This document shows, piece by piece, positions 23,641-35,339 of a stretch of 64,000 nucleotides of DNA (positions within the stretch are counted from its first letter, which is position 1; the number at the start of each line of letters is the position of its first letter). The translations under genes and the position numbers were made by a program. Location of the stretch: the NCBI RefSeq assembly GCF_030035675.1, contig NC_084482.1:221487943-221551942 (forward strand), read 5' to 3'. The notes below the pieces were generated by a model, which saw nothing but the letters and a program-made list of their open reading frames with translations, did not search any database and had not been told where the DNA came from. Source of the stretch: Rhineura floridana. Lineage: Eukaryota; Chordata; Lepidosauria; Squamata; Rhineuridae.

Positions 23641-25359
23641 TGGTTTTTATTTTGCTTAGATGTTTTTTGTATTGGCTATTCTAACATCTTTCATAAAGTA
23701 AAATGAATTCACTAGTTTTCTGCTGATGTATTTTAAATACATTTTCCAAACTGATTTCACTCCACAGTCTCATCTGGTCTCAGTGCTATTTCCTAGCAGG
23801 CAAAAGAAGGACCTCACTGTCATCTGGTGCACATAGAGAAAAGGAGTGAGAATTGGGTTTTGTCAGCGGTCACATAGCCAAATGGCTTCTCCAGGCAATA
23901 GAAGGGCCTTTAGGAAAGGCAGCAAAGCTGCAGAAAATCTCTGCTTAAATTATTGGGGGAGGCAGTTTGTTGGGATAGATAGTTCTGGGCCAGATATATG
24001 AATGGTCTGGTAACTTCAAACTAATCCATGTTGTGTAACTAATCCATGTTATGCAATTGTTAATGATGCTTCCCTGTAGTTTCTCTCTGGGAAGCAGTAT
24101 GCCTCTGAATGCCATTTTCTGGGAATCAGAAGTGTGAAGATTACTGACTGGGAGGTCAGTTGCACAACTGCTGAACTCGGGGACCAGGTTGCTTGAAGCA
24201 CTTCCTGTTCCTGTCTCCTCCTGCCTCTTCCTTGGGATCTAGCCAGTAAAAGTGATTAGACTGGTGAGCTGGTGTTGTTGTTGTTGTTCCCAATGTAAAT
24301 AACAGGTGCATGTCAGGACCCCACTAGGGATCAGCTGCCCTGCACCTTCAATTTAGTGTTGCAAAGCTCATCGTGCAATTGTTTGTTGCATGATTGGTAT
24401 CTCCTCTAGTTTGGCCCTCAGACTGGCAGTGGCTGTCCAAGGTCCTGTTCTCCAGCCTTCTTGCCTGAGAGCCTTTTGACTGGAAAGTTCTTCTGCCTCC
24501 ACCTTATGCGCTCTGCTCAATGAGTAGGAGTCCCTCCCACAGGTTCCAGACTTTAATAACCTTGATTTTGAAAGTAGTTGTGTCAGAAACTCATTTCACA
24601 GAAAGCAAACTGGTGAGGTTTGGCCCAGAACTTGAATACAAGGCAGAGGTGGAGTCTGAGCCCAAGCACACAAGAGCACTTCTTTGAACCCAGTTTTTTT
24701 CCTGTGATAGCACATCTATTTCACAGAAGGCAAACTCTATTTCTCTCCCCCTTCTGCCAGCCGACTTGCCCCTCCAATCTCTCTTTCTCTCTCCCTCCCC
24801 AATTCACCAGCCATTCACAACCTGATAGCAGCACCAATAGTGCTGCTTAGCGGACCTACAAACAGCAAGAAAAGGTATTGCTGATCACCCCAGAGGTTCC
24901 TGGGTCATCCTGTGTTATCTCCCATTTCCCAACACAACGAGAGGCAGCAACATGTGTGGTTGGTGAATTTTGGTAGGTCTGGCTGATTCGGAAGTTTCTG
25001 TTCTGGGCTGGTTTACGTAAAAATGTATTATAGCCCGGAACAGGTATCGGAACGTGGTTTGCGTGGACGTTTTGTGTCTTACTGCATGCATCCCATGTAG
25101 TCATGTGGGACTGGTGAATTTCAGAGGTCTGGCTCGCTGGGAAGTCGCCGTTTGGGGCTGTTCATTCCATTCCGGAGGGCATTTTGGTTGTTAAAGGGTT
25201 GATAAAAATGCTATCGGAATGGTTTTTGTTCCTAAATGTTGTTCTCATGTGTCTCTAACACATCCTAGTGTTTTTGGCATCAATTTCTTTTCTAAAGAGC
25301 CCATTCCGGCGTGTTCCTTTCCAGCTTTTACACTGTCCCTCCTGAACACTTTACTTTTT
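23641..25359. other. Unassigned spacer after exon A2
   Basis: No gene or known repeat recognised. A short (TTG)n run lies near 24280 and a pyrimidine-rich stretch at 24730-24810. Unit B has no collinear match here. Confidence 0.5.
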
Positions 25360-25485
25360 ACACACAAACGTGTATATTGTATATATCACACAGCACACAC
25401 ACCTATCTTGCCGCTGCTTCTGCAGGAGGCAAGAGAGGAAGATGAGCTGCAATATTGGGACAGAAGGCAGGGAGGAAAATGTTGG
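25360..25485 (-). repeat. Remnant of inverted unit-head copy (unit A)
   Basis: This stretch is similar to the reverse complement of about 325-440: tatatcacaca, then ctgcaggaggcaagagagga, then tgcaatattggg. In unit B the corresponding place has a much longer inverted copy (52850-54720), so this is taken as its leftover in unit A. Confidence 0.6.
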
Positions 25486-25499
25486 CAGTGGGGGGCAGA

Positions 25500-26360
25500 A
25501 GCAGCTCTTGCCACTTAGTCCTCCGATGGGTTAAGGCAAGGAGTTCTGGTTCCTAGAGAGGCAGGAAGTCTTAATCACATGGAGGGGGTGAGAGCATATT
25601 GAAGGGGAAGTAGGAGGGCTGTCTTCATTGGTATTCAAGGTAAAGAAAGTATTAGGCCCAGAGAGGAGGAAGCTGGAGCGTGCAGAGGGCAAAGAGGTGC
25701 AAGGGGGGGGATTTGGTATTTTTGTTGGGGGGTGAGGGAAAAGGAGGGAAGAGCCCCACTCCCCTGCTGCATGCAATCCATTTGCAGAGGGGGGTCCGAA
25801 GTGCCGCGGGGTTGGCCTTTCGAGGCCCTCTTGGAAGCCATCGCCCAGGCAAAGGGATGCAGCTGTTGGGGGTTGATGTCCTGTGTTGGTTTTGAGGGCC
25901 ACAGCTGGGGGAGGGGAGCTGCCTTTGCAATTCCTGGGCCTGACAGGGGACTGGTGGGGGGAGGGGAGAGAGAAGGAAGATTTGTTTTTTGGGAGGGGGA
26001 GGGGGTTGATGGAAGAGGCCCCTCTTCTGTCTGGGAATCCCTAGAAAGTGCCCTAGAGCTGGAGGAAGAGCCCGTTTTGGATTTCCTAAACTGGAAGAGG
26101 GACTGGTCAGTTTCCTTCCTGCGAGGCAAGAAAATTGGAGGGTTGAAGAGAGGAATCTGAACCTGACCAGGCTCTGAATGGGCTTCTAGAAGCTTTCAAG
26201 GCAGAGGATGGAGGAAATGGGTGAATAAATGCCCCCTCCTCAGCTGGGCTCCAGGGGAAGGGCTTCTCCAGACATCCCCTTGGGAGTGTATTGGAGGGGA
26301 AGACCCTAGAGGAGTGGACCTCAGCTTCTCTTGCAGGATTGGTCCATCTGTGGGGGTGCT
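25500..26360. other. GC-rich block, possible gene 5' region (unit A)
   Basis: G-rich on the plus strand and shared with 54770-55850 of unit B. It lies upstream of the start-codon exon, so a promoter or non-coding first exon of the downstream KZFP gene may be here; no core promoter element or splice donor could be chosen with confidence. Proline-rich minus-strand frames differ between the units and are judged spurious. Confidence 0.35.
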
Positions 26361-26365
26361 GGGGG

Positions 26366-26481
26366 CAGAGTTTGGAAAAGTTACTGTTTTAAACTACAAC
26401 TCCCATCAGCCGCAGCCAGCATGGCCACTGGATTGGGCTGATGGGAGTTGTAGTTTAAAAAAGTAACTTTTCCAAGCTCTG
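26366..26481. mobile_element. hAT-type MITE specific to unit A
   Basis: A 116-bp near-perfect palindrome from CAGAGTTTGGAAAAGTTAC to GTAACTTTTCCAAGCTCTG with an internal CTACAACTCCCATCAGCC core. It is flanked by the 8-bp repeat gctggggg (26358-26365) / actggggg (26482-26489). The collinear site in unit B near 55820 lacks it. Confidence 0.8.
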
Positions 26482-26769
26482 ACTGGGGGTCTGTGTCTCC
26501 TGGCGTGGCCAGCATTCCCCCTGTCCAAAGCACAATATCTTGGCAGTGGTCGCAACAGCCCTGTAAGGTGGTCTCGGATGAGAGCCTGTGGCTAATGGAG
26601 TGGTTAGGGAATATTCTTCAACCCGAGGGCCACATTTACGCACAAGCAGCAGTCCAAGGGCCAATTTCCAGTCAAAGGCCAGAGAGGGTGGAGCTATGGA
26701 TGTGTCACTGACATGTGTATAGTAGAGTCTCTTGTAGACACGAACAAGTCAGACATTTCTTCAGTGCAA

Positions 26770-26835
26770 TTAATTAATTATTAGATTTATACCCTGCCCT
26801 TCCTCCCAGAAGGTGCCCAGGGCTGCAATACAGAG
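26770..26835 (-). mobile_element. L2 3'-end sliver (unit A)
   Basis: The text attagatttataccctgccc is the reverse complement of the L2-type end GGGCGGTATATAAAT. The same sliver is at about 56098-56160 in unit B. Confidence 0.5.
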
Positions 26836-27786
26836 CACTCTAAGGAGCGGGGTCAGAGCACGGGAGAGGGGAGAAAAAACTGCTTTCCCTCCAAATTTTT
26901 CCACTGTTGTTATGGGCCTTCACATCTCTACAGTAGTGTAGTGGCAAATTCAGAAGTGCAGGGTCCCTTCATGATAGCCATGCCCCCTCCCATCCTGTTC
27001 CTGCTGGGTTGAGAATGAGATGCATGTTAATGCCTTCTCCCACAGCTAGGAGCCAAAAAGCATGGAAGGGCAAAGTGTTGCCTCCTGAGAAGAGTCTCAG
27101 TGGCTGACTTCACCTCCTTTCACTCTGATTCACTCTAATTAACAGGAAAGAACAAGGAAGCATGTTAGAAGACTCTTCTCAGTTGCTAATACACTCTCCT
27201 TTCTTGCTGATTGGCTCATAGGTTGCTGGAGACATGGGGAGTCTGCTGAGAGCCTGCTCCCAAAAAAATAAGGTGTCTATGATCTCCCCCCCCAAATCTA
27301 TGCAGGTCCCTGGGTGACCCTGGGGCAGTGACCACTTTTGTTCAGCCCAGCCCACCTCACTGGATTGTTGTGAGGATAAACTGTGCAGAATTTTTATGTG
27401 CCACTCCAGATTTCGGACATCCACTCTGTGTGGGACCTTCAACGTCTGTGCAGGTGTGTGTGTCTGTTGTATTATTGGAATCATAGTTTAATGCTATGTC
27501 CACAGGAACCCAGATTCAAATCCCTCCTCAGGAGTGAAATTCAGGTGGTGTCCTGTGCCCAGTGACAGTGTTGTTGTGAAGACAAAAGGAGGGGGACAAA
27601 TCATGGTGAGCTCATTAGAGGAAGGCCTGCATAGAAATATAAAAATATAATAAAATGTATCGGTAATAATAATAATAATTAAATCAACTTATTGCCTCAG
27701 TTGTTCAACCCAATACAGTAGATGAGTTTGCTGTTCAGCTTTCCACCTCGTGCATCACCTGCTCAACTTGGAGCAGCGTTCTGTAA
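26836..27786. other. Spacer, nothing recognised (unit A)
   Basis: Collinear with 56160-57090 of unit B apart from small length changes. No exon or repeat was recognised. A small (TAA)n run lies near 27665. Confidence 0.5.
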
Positions 27787-27885
27787 CCTGGTGCCCTCCA
27801 GGTATTATTAGACTGCATCTCCCATCAGCCCCAGACAACATGGCCAAATGCCAGGGAAGATGGGGGTTGTAGTCCAGAAATGTGT
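27787..27885. mobile_element. Degraded hAT-type MITE (unit A)
   Basis: Starts cctggtgccctccagg and contains the catctcccatcagccccag core and the mirrored gatgggggttgtagtccag. The palindrome is eroded. It is shared with unit B at 57094-57190, hence old. Confidence 0.6.
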
Positions 27886-29265
27886 AAAGGTTAACTTGGA
27901 TTATACGAGTGGATGGTACTAACAAGGCATCCTGCTGATTTTGACATGGATGTATTGCAAGTAGTTTTTCATACGCTTTTCATTGCCCAGTGAGCTGAAC
28001 CAGACTGAATGTATCTCACTGTTCCTCTCCGCATATTTCTGATGGAAAGACTGGAGGTGTTTTGCATCCCCAGGAAGCTCCAAGATGGAGTCATTTGACC
28101 AAATTCACCCCTAATATTTCTTTACAATGTGTGCAAAACCTATTTTTATGCCAACTGTCGGGCATGACATGGAATTAATACCTGTGCAGATTAAGTTTTT
28201 CATAAGAACATAAGAAGAGCCTGCTGGATCAGGCCAGTGGCCCATCTAGTCCAGCATCCTGTTCTCACAGTGGCCAACCAGGTGCCTGGGGGAAGCCCAC
28301 AAGCAGGACCCGAGTGCAAGAACACTTTCCCCTCCTGAGGCTTCCGGCAACTGGTTTTCAGAAGCATGCTGCCTCTGACTAGGGTGGCAGAGCACAGCCA
28401 TCATGGCTAGTAGCCATTGATAGCCCTGTCCTCCATGAATTTGTCCAATCTTCTTTTAAAGCCATCCAAGCTGGTGGCCATTACTGCGTCTTGTGGGAGC
28501 AAATTCCATAGTTTAACTATGCGCGGGGTAAAGAAGTACTTCCTTTTGTCTGTCCTGAATCTTCCAACATTCAGCTTCTTGGAATGTCCACAAGTTCTAG
28601 TATTATGAGAGAGGGAGAAGAACTTTTCTCTATCCACATTCTCAATGCCATGCATAATTTTATACACTTCTATCACGTCTCCTCTGACCCGCCTTTTCTC
28701 TAAACTACAAAGCCCCAAATTCTGCAACCTTGCCTCGTAAGGGAGTCGCTCCATTCCCTTGATCATTCTGGTTGCCCTCTTCTGAACCTTTTCCAACTCT
28801 ATAATACCCTTTTGGAGATGAGGCGACCAGAACGGTACACAGTATTCCAAATGCAGGCGCACCATAGATTTATACAACAGTATTATGATATCGGCTGTTT
28901 TATTTTCAATACCTTTCCTAATTATCCCTAGCATGGAATCTGCCTTTTTCACAGCTGCCGCACACTGGGTCGACATTTTCATCATGCTGTCCACTACAAC
29001 CCCGAGGTCTCTCTTCTGGTCGGTCACCGCCAGTTAAGACCGCATGAGCGTATATGTGAAATTCAGATTTTTTGCTCCAATATGCATAATTTTACACTTG
29101 TTTATATTGAATTGCATTTGCCATTTTTCCACCCATTCACTCAGTTTGGAGAGGTCTATTTGGAGTTCTTCGCAATCCCTCTTTGTTTTAACAACCCTGA
29201 ACAATTTAGTGTCGTCAGCAAACTTGGCCACTTCACTGCTCACTCCTAATTCTAGGTCATTAATG

Positions 29266-31151
29266 GGACTTCCCAGGAGGATCCCTATGCCTGTGCAGCC
29301 TCCGAAATGGGCTCCTGTCTTGGATGAAACTTATTGAGCTTTAAATCCAGTCAGAAGGGTCTTTTTTGACTGGGGATAACTTCTTCCAGATAAGGAAGAA
29401 ACGTGAGATTTTCCACATAGCTTTGTTGTGAGTATTGGAGACTGGAATTCATCAGAAAGAAGGTCTTTCAGCAGCTCGGACGGAGAGAGGATTTCTAGCT
29501 AGCTCAGCTGAATAAGTGATCCATTTTTTTTCTTTTTAAAGAAAACGGAGTAACAGGCAAATATTCTCCTGTCTGCGCTCATTATTTTCTTATCTATACA
29601 GCTAAAGAGATTTGTCAGAGGATCAGTAATTAAGAAAACCTGGGTGAGCCAAAACTTTCCTTCTCTTTACTCACGGAATTAAGGGGGAAGAAAATAAAAA
29701 TAGCCTATCTTTTTTTTATTGCAAAAAGCTGACTTTGAAAATAGCATTATAAAGATTACAACGGATGAGGGGTTTCTGACTGGAAGAGATAAGAAAAATC
29801 TTTTTGATCTATAAGATTTTTGTGTAATATAAGTCTGGGACTATTTTTCCTGTTCTACTTTTTTTTTTTTGACGAATCTGCACATTCTTTCTGTTACTAG
29901 TCATTTGGACGCTGTGAACTAAAGCTGTTTTTGTACTTCTGGACATATAAGAGATAAGGGCTGTTTAGAGTGTGACGCCAGTTGGTTTGAAAGATTAACT
30001 CCTTTGTAACTGGATAAAGAAATAAACTGCTCTTTGCTTGGGACATTGAAAATTGAAAGAGTTTTGTTCCTTTGGCTTTAAGAATGACAATTAAGAAGAT
30101 CATGGATGTACAAGAAGGGACTTTATCTTTAGACATGTTTCAGAAAATAATGAATGGGATTAAGTCAATAAAACAAGAACTGAGAAATAATAGTCAAGAG
30201 TTGAGAACTGAATTTGATGAAATGAGATAGGTGCTGAAAGAAATGCAGGATTCTATGAGAAAGGAGAATAAAGATAGCTCTGGAAAACCAAAAAAAGATG
30301 AAAGAGAAATTAAAGGCAAGGTTCAAACTATGGAGATTGGATTAAATATGGACATGGAAAAAGATTTGGATTTCCTGGCTGTGATGGATCCTGGAGATAA
30401 ATATTATGCTTTGGAACTCAGCTCTGTCCCTGAAGGAATTGAAGAGATTGGAGATAAAGATATTATTGGTTCAAAAAAATTCCTGGACTGGAAGGACTTG
30501 ATGGAACTTGAAATGGAGAAAGTTAACAGAATTAATCCCTGCTCTGTGTCAATGGAAAAATCTTCAAGAGATATGCTAGTGTATCATGTAAAAAAGAGGA
30601 ACAGAGATGCGGCTTTGCAACAATACTTCAGTGATACGTTCGGAATTGATGGCAAGAAAATATCTGTGATAAAGGAAATTCCTATCAGACTCTTATTATA
30701 TGACTATGACAGCAAGATTACTGGGTGCATAAAGATGGAAGATGGAAGATGGAATCAATACGGATAATGGAAGAAGAGCGATTTGAAATTACTGGACTAA
30801 GTAGACTTGATGAGTTGGATTAATTGACATGTTTATCTAGAAAAAAAATTGATGGACATATATCTCAAGGATTGGAAACTTCTCTTTGACTTTTTGTGGA
30901 AGAATAAAATGATATGATGTTAATGAGATTTGAAACCAATTAAGATAACCGTTGGAGGAAGGTGATTTTATAATCTATTAAGAGACAGGCTTTTTATATA
31001 TTATAGATTTATAGCTGAACTATGATAAATCGGAAGTCAATATTTTATATATATATATATATTTTATTGTATAAGTTTATGATTTGTGTTTCTTCTTTTT
31101 GTATTGTCTTGGTTTTGAAAATTTGAATAAAAATTAATTGAAAAAAAAACA
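29266..31151 (+). mobile_element. Half-L1 element 1 (HAL1-like)
   Basis: 1886 bp on the plus strand with an 18-bp target duplication aattctaggtcattaatg (29248-29265 and 31152-31169). It starts GGACTTCC like the full L1, has a 5' UTR of about 800 bp and an ORF1 that begins near 30084 with coiled coil and RRM (MDPGDKYYALELSSVPE). At IPIRLL the sequence jumps to the last 230 bp of ORF2 (DFLWKNKM region near 30890), then the L1 3' UTR and AATAAAAATTAATTG poly-A. About 3.8 kb of L1 is absent. ORF1 has an in-frame stop at about 30228, so this copy is no longer coding throughout. Confidence 0.88.
30084..30767 (+). pseudogene. Truncated L1-type ORF1 of half-L1 element 1
   Basis: Starts MTIKKIMDVQEGT, with a coiled coil up to about residue 85 and an RRM-like region. 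The C-terminal domain stops at IPIRLL, where residue 209 of full L1 ORF1 lies, and a short out-of-frame ORF2-derived tail ending GRWNQYG follows. One internal stop codon (TAG, about 30228) breaks the coiled coil. Confidence 0.8.
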
Positions 31152-32953
31152 AATTCTAGGTCATTAATGAACCAATTGAAAAGTACAGGTCCCAATACTG
31201 ATCCTTGAGGGACTCTACTTTCTACAGCCCTCCTGTGCTGTAATATCTCTTTAAGGTCTTGGAATTGTCAGTTGAGTTCAGTTGGTGTTTCAGCTGAGAT
31301 GGGTTAAGCACAGCATAAGCAGATGTAAAGACTGTGCCCTGTGGAATGGTGATTAAAGTATACTATTCTTACGTTAAAGAATCAAGATGTGTTTATTGTG
31401 AAAAAAGCACATTATATGGTGTCAGAAGTCCAAAATAGACTCATTCCGGCCTCCACCTCCTCTGTTATTGCAAGGTAATCTGGCTGAGACATGGAAGTGA
31501 TGGGAGCAAGCTTTTATTTTATATCTTTCTGCAGCTGGAGTTGATAATGTTGCTAAGAATCAACAAATTGCTATTTTGTTACATTGTGTTGGAGAGGAAG
31601 CGTTGGCAGTTTACAATACTTTTGATTTGCCTGAAGGGGGTCCACAAGATAAAGAGGAAGTTCTTGAACAATTTAGGATATATTGTACTCCTCGTAAGAA
31701 TGTGATATTTGAACACCTTGCCTCTGGTATCCATAACTCTGCTGAATCCATAACTTGACAAAGAATCTGATCATGCTGCTCTGAGGTTGCTGCTGCAATA
31801 ATCATATCATCAGCTATCATATAAACCCCTCTTATATGACCAAAAACTTCCTCATTTTTCTGTTGAAACACTTCACTAGAAGACTTAAGCCCAAATGGCA
31901 AACAATTAAAACAATATCGTACCCAAGGTGTATTAAATGTACATAACCGTGAAGAATGTGCATCTAGCTTGACTTGCCAATAACCATCCTTTTCATCTAA
32001 AATAGTAAAAAACTTCATTCCTGCTAGACGGCTCAAAACATCCTCTGTTGTAGGAATTGTATAATGTTGTCGACGAACTGCTTTATTCAAATCCCGAGGA
32101 TCAAGACATATCCGTAACTTTCCATTCTTCTTCTCTGTAATAACAAGACTACTGACCCACTCCGTAGGACCTATAACCCTGAATATCACTCCAGCATTTC
32201 TCATTTGTCCCAAAGTCTCTTTCAGTTTATTCAATATGGCAAAAGGAATTTTTCTACATCCATGAATAACAGGAGCCACAGTAGGATCAAGATGTATATG
32301 GTGGACACCTTCAAATTCACCAAGCCCATCAAACACATCAGAATTTTTCTTAAGTAGCTGTTCTTGCTTTAATGATTGAACTGTAATCACATTATCAGTT
32401 TGACGAACTAAATCCAGAGTCTCACAAGCTGCTCGTCCAAGCAATGGAAGAGAGGATCCATCTGTTACATAAAACATCAGCCTTGCTGCCCCTCTGGAAG
32501 TACGACAATCAAGAACAATAGCTCCCACAGGCTTTATACGAGTTCCACCATAAGACACAAGACAAACATCAGTTTTAAACAACACCTTCTTGTCTGGTAA
32601 CTCATGAAATATTTGTAGAGGCAAAACATTTGCCTCAGCTCCTGTATCCAACTTAAACCTTACTGAGAGTCCTTGCAGAACTATATCAACATACCATCCA
32701 CTCACCAAATCTTCACCAGCTTCATGAGTTAATTCTCCTATAAACAAACTGTTTAAATCTAGCTCATGCATCGAATAATTCTGTTGCCCCTTTTTGGCAC
32801 TGAGTAAATTTACTTTGCATACTCTAGCAAAATGATTTTTCATATGACATTTATAACAGGTTTTTCCAAACGCTGGACAATTTCGAGGTGGATGCACAGT
32901 ACCACAACAGGAGCATCTACTATATTTAATCTGCTCATAGTTATCTTTAGATT

Positions 32954-34941
32954 GGACTTCCGGGAAGGGTGACTTAGCCTGTGCCTGCTTTTGAGACGGG
33001 CTCCTGCCTCAAAAGAAGCTTATTCAGATATATCAGTCAGTTTTTTCTTTTTTTTTTGACTGATTAAACTTCTCCCGGGTAGGGAGAAACGAAGAGATTA
33101 ACCTCAAAGCCTATTTTTGTTGGGACGACCAGATCTCATTAATTTATGGGACGAGGTCCAGCCGACGAAGGTGGGACGGATTTTTAACAGCAAGCTCTAT
33201 CTGATAAAGCGAACGTTCACCTTATCTTCTAAGAGAGAACGCACTAACAGGCAAGCACCCTTCTTTCTATATTTTTCTTTTACTTGACTTAAATTGTTGC
33301 TGTTTAAAAGAGATTTGCCAGATTGATCAGTTTTTGACATCTCACTGGGGAGCCATAACTTCTCTCTGCTACGCACTAATTAATAGCTTATCTCTGTTTT
33401 TGTTGCAAAAAGCTGTCCTGGATTTGCATTCTAAAGATATACACAGAAGAGGGATTTCTATTCCAGATTTTTATTTTGAAAAATATTATACTGTTTTGAG
33501 ACTACTCTCTTTTTGGTCTATTTTATTTTGACGAATCTGTTTCTTGACGATTGCCATTAATTGTTTCGATCCTGGGAACTGCATTTTGTTTACTTAACTA
33601 TTGGAGAGATAAGGCTGTCTGCTCTGTTTATACTGTGATGTCACCAAGTTTGGAGTATTAACCCAATTGTTGCTGAAATAAGAAGTGGTTTTCCTATATT
33701 TTTCTTTTAAAATGGCAATTAAGAAAGTGGCTGAAAATCTGGAAATAACTATGTTTCAGAAAATAATGGATGAGATTGAGATAATGAAAATTGAATTGAG
33801 TAAAATGAAGCAGGAGATTAAAGATATAAGGGTCCCTGTGAGAGAGGTGACCCTGGAAGGGGTCCCTGTGAGAGAGGAGACCCCGGAGATTGGAACAGGG
33901 GTCCCTGTGAGAGAGGCGACCCTGGAGACTGGAATAGGGGTCCCTGTGAGAGAGGAGATCCCGGAGATTGGAACCAACGTGGAACAGGAACAAGATTTGG
34001 AGTCTATGGACTTTAGAAATAAAATCTATTGTTTGGAACTCAATGTTATCTCTGAAGAAATGAATGAAGATTCTAGAGATAAAGTTATCAATGGCATGGA
34101 TAATCTTCTGGACTGGAATGATGTGATGGAGCCCAATATAGAGAAAATCTATGGAATTATCTGCAGCCATGTGACAATGGAAAAACTTTTAAGAGATGAC
34201 CCAGTGTATTTTGAAAAAAAGAACAGAGATATGATTTTACAGCAGTATTTCAGCAACCTATTCAGAATGGATGGCAAGAAAATATTTGGGATAGAGGTAA
34301 TCCCCATCAGACTCTTACTATATGACTATGGCTTTGACAGCAAGATTATTATGGAATACTGATAATGGAAGATTGGATATTGAAATTACTGGACTTAACA
34401 AGACTACTGAAGATGGAAGATGGAAAATGGAACTAATAGAGATAATAGAACAATGGCTACTGAAATTATTGAACCTAACAGATTCTGATGTGATGGATTA
34501 ATTGAAATGTTTATTTTGACTATGGTTATGACAATAAGATTATCATAATTAGTAATGAGATGGATTAATCGATATGCTTATCTGGAAAAAAAAATTGATA
34601 GATATATTTCTTAAAGAATTGAAACCTCTCTTTGACTTTTTGTGGAAAGAATAAAGTAATGTTTATGAGATTTGATGATTAAGTAAGATAACTACTGGAG
34701 GAAAGTGATTTTATAATATGACTTAAGAGACAGGATTGTTATATATTATAGACTTATAACTGATTTGATCTTTGACAAATGGGAAGTCAATATTTTACTC
34801 TTTATTTTTTATTTTTGTTTTTTTTTTCTTTTTTTCTTTTTGTTTAACTATTTTTGATTTTGTTTTTTGTCTTTGAATGTTTTATGATTTTGTTTTGTAT
34901 GTTTTATGAAAATCTGAATAAAAATTATTGAAAAAAAAAAA
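32954..34941 (+). mobile_element. Half-L1 element 2 (HAL1-like)
   Basis: 1988 bp on the plus strand inside the gypsy fossil, with a 17-bp target duplication atagttatctttagatt (32937-32953 and 34942-34958). It starts GGACTTCCGGGAAG. It has the same architecture and the same ORF1-to-ORF2-end junction (agactcttac then tatgactatg) as element 1, a similar 3' UTR and a poly-A tract. The full 5' end plus poly-A and target duplication are marks of L1-type reverse transcription. It differs from element 1 throughout, so the two are independent insertions of one family. Confidence 0.9.
33712..34362 (+). CDS. Open ORF1-type protein of half-L1 element 2
   Basis: 216 codons without a stop, starting MAIKKVAENLEITMFQKIM. 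The predicted coiled coil (ITMFQKIMDEIEIMKIELS) is followed by four in-frame repeats of VPVRE-type units of 10-13 residues (33831-33980), then the RRM-like part (RNKIYCLELNVISEE). The C-terminal domain is cut at IPIRLL and the protein ends YDYGFDSKIIMEY. Full L1 ORF1 has about 300 residues, so roughly the last third is missing. Whether it still binds RNA is unknown. Confidence 0.75.
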   Translation: MAIKKVAENLEITMFQKIMDEIEIMKIELSKMKQEIKDIRVPVREVTLEGVPVREETPEIGTGVPVREATLETGIGVPVREEIPEIGTNVEQEQDLESMDFRNKIYCLELNVISEEMNEDSRDKVINGMDNLLDWNDVMEPNIEKIYGIICSHVTMEKLLRDDPVYFEKKNRDMILQQYFSNLFRMDGKKIFGIEVIPIRLLLYDYGFDSKIIMEY

Positions 34942-35339
34942 TAGTTATCTTTAGATTGAAACTTATCAGATCCAAAAGCCTGTACTGGACTTTGTCCATG
35001 GGTCTTATCAATCACAGATACTGTATGTAACTCTTGGCCATCTCTTGAGGGAGTTGACATAGCTTGTAGTTGAACTCTTGTTATTTCCTCTAAATGACAT
35101 ATTTCAATCGCCTTCTCCAAAGTAAGCTCAGGTTCCGCAATCAATCTTTTCTTCAATTTTTCATCTTTAACGCTGAACGCAATCTTATCTCGTATCATAT
35201 CATTAACTGTTGCACCAAACTCACACTTACTAGCCTTAAGCTTAAGCTCAGTCACAAACTGTTCACTGGTTTCTTGATATCTCTGTGAGTGGTTCCAAAA
35301 AGCATAGCATTCAAATATCATGTTCTTACGAGGAGTGCT

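Noticed and set aside
25531-26129. Proline/serine-rich minus-strand frames in the GC-rich blocks (also 54784-55584)
   Set aside because: GC-rich sequence has few stops; the frames are not collinear between units A and B and show no domain.
33831-33980. CRISPR-like or regulatory tandem array
   Set aside because: The short repeats lie in frame inside an L1-type ORF1 in an animal genome; there are no spacers of uniform size.
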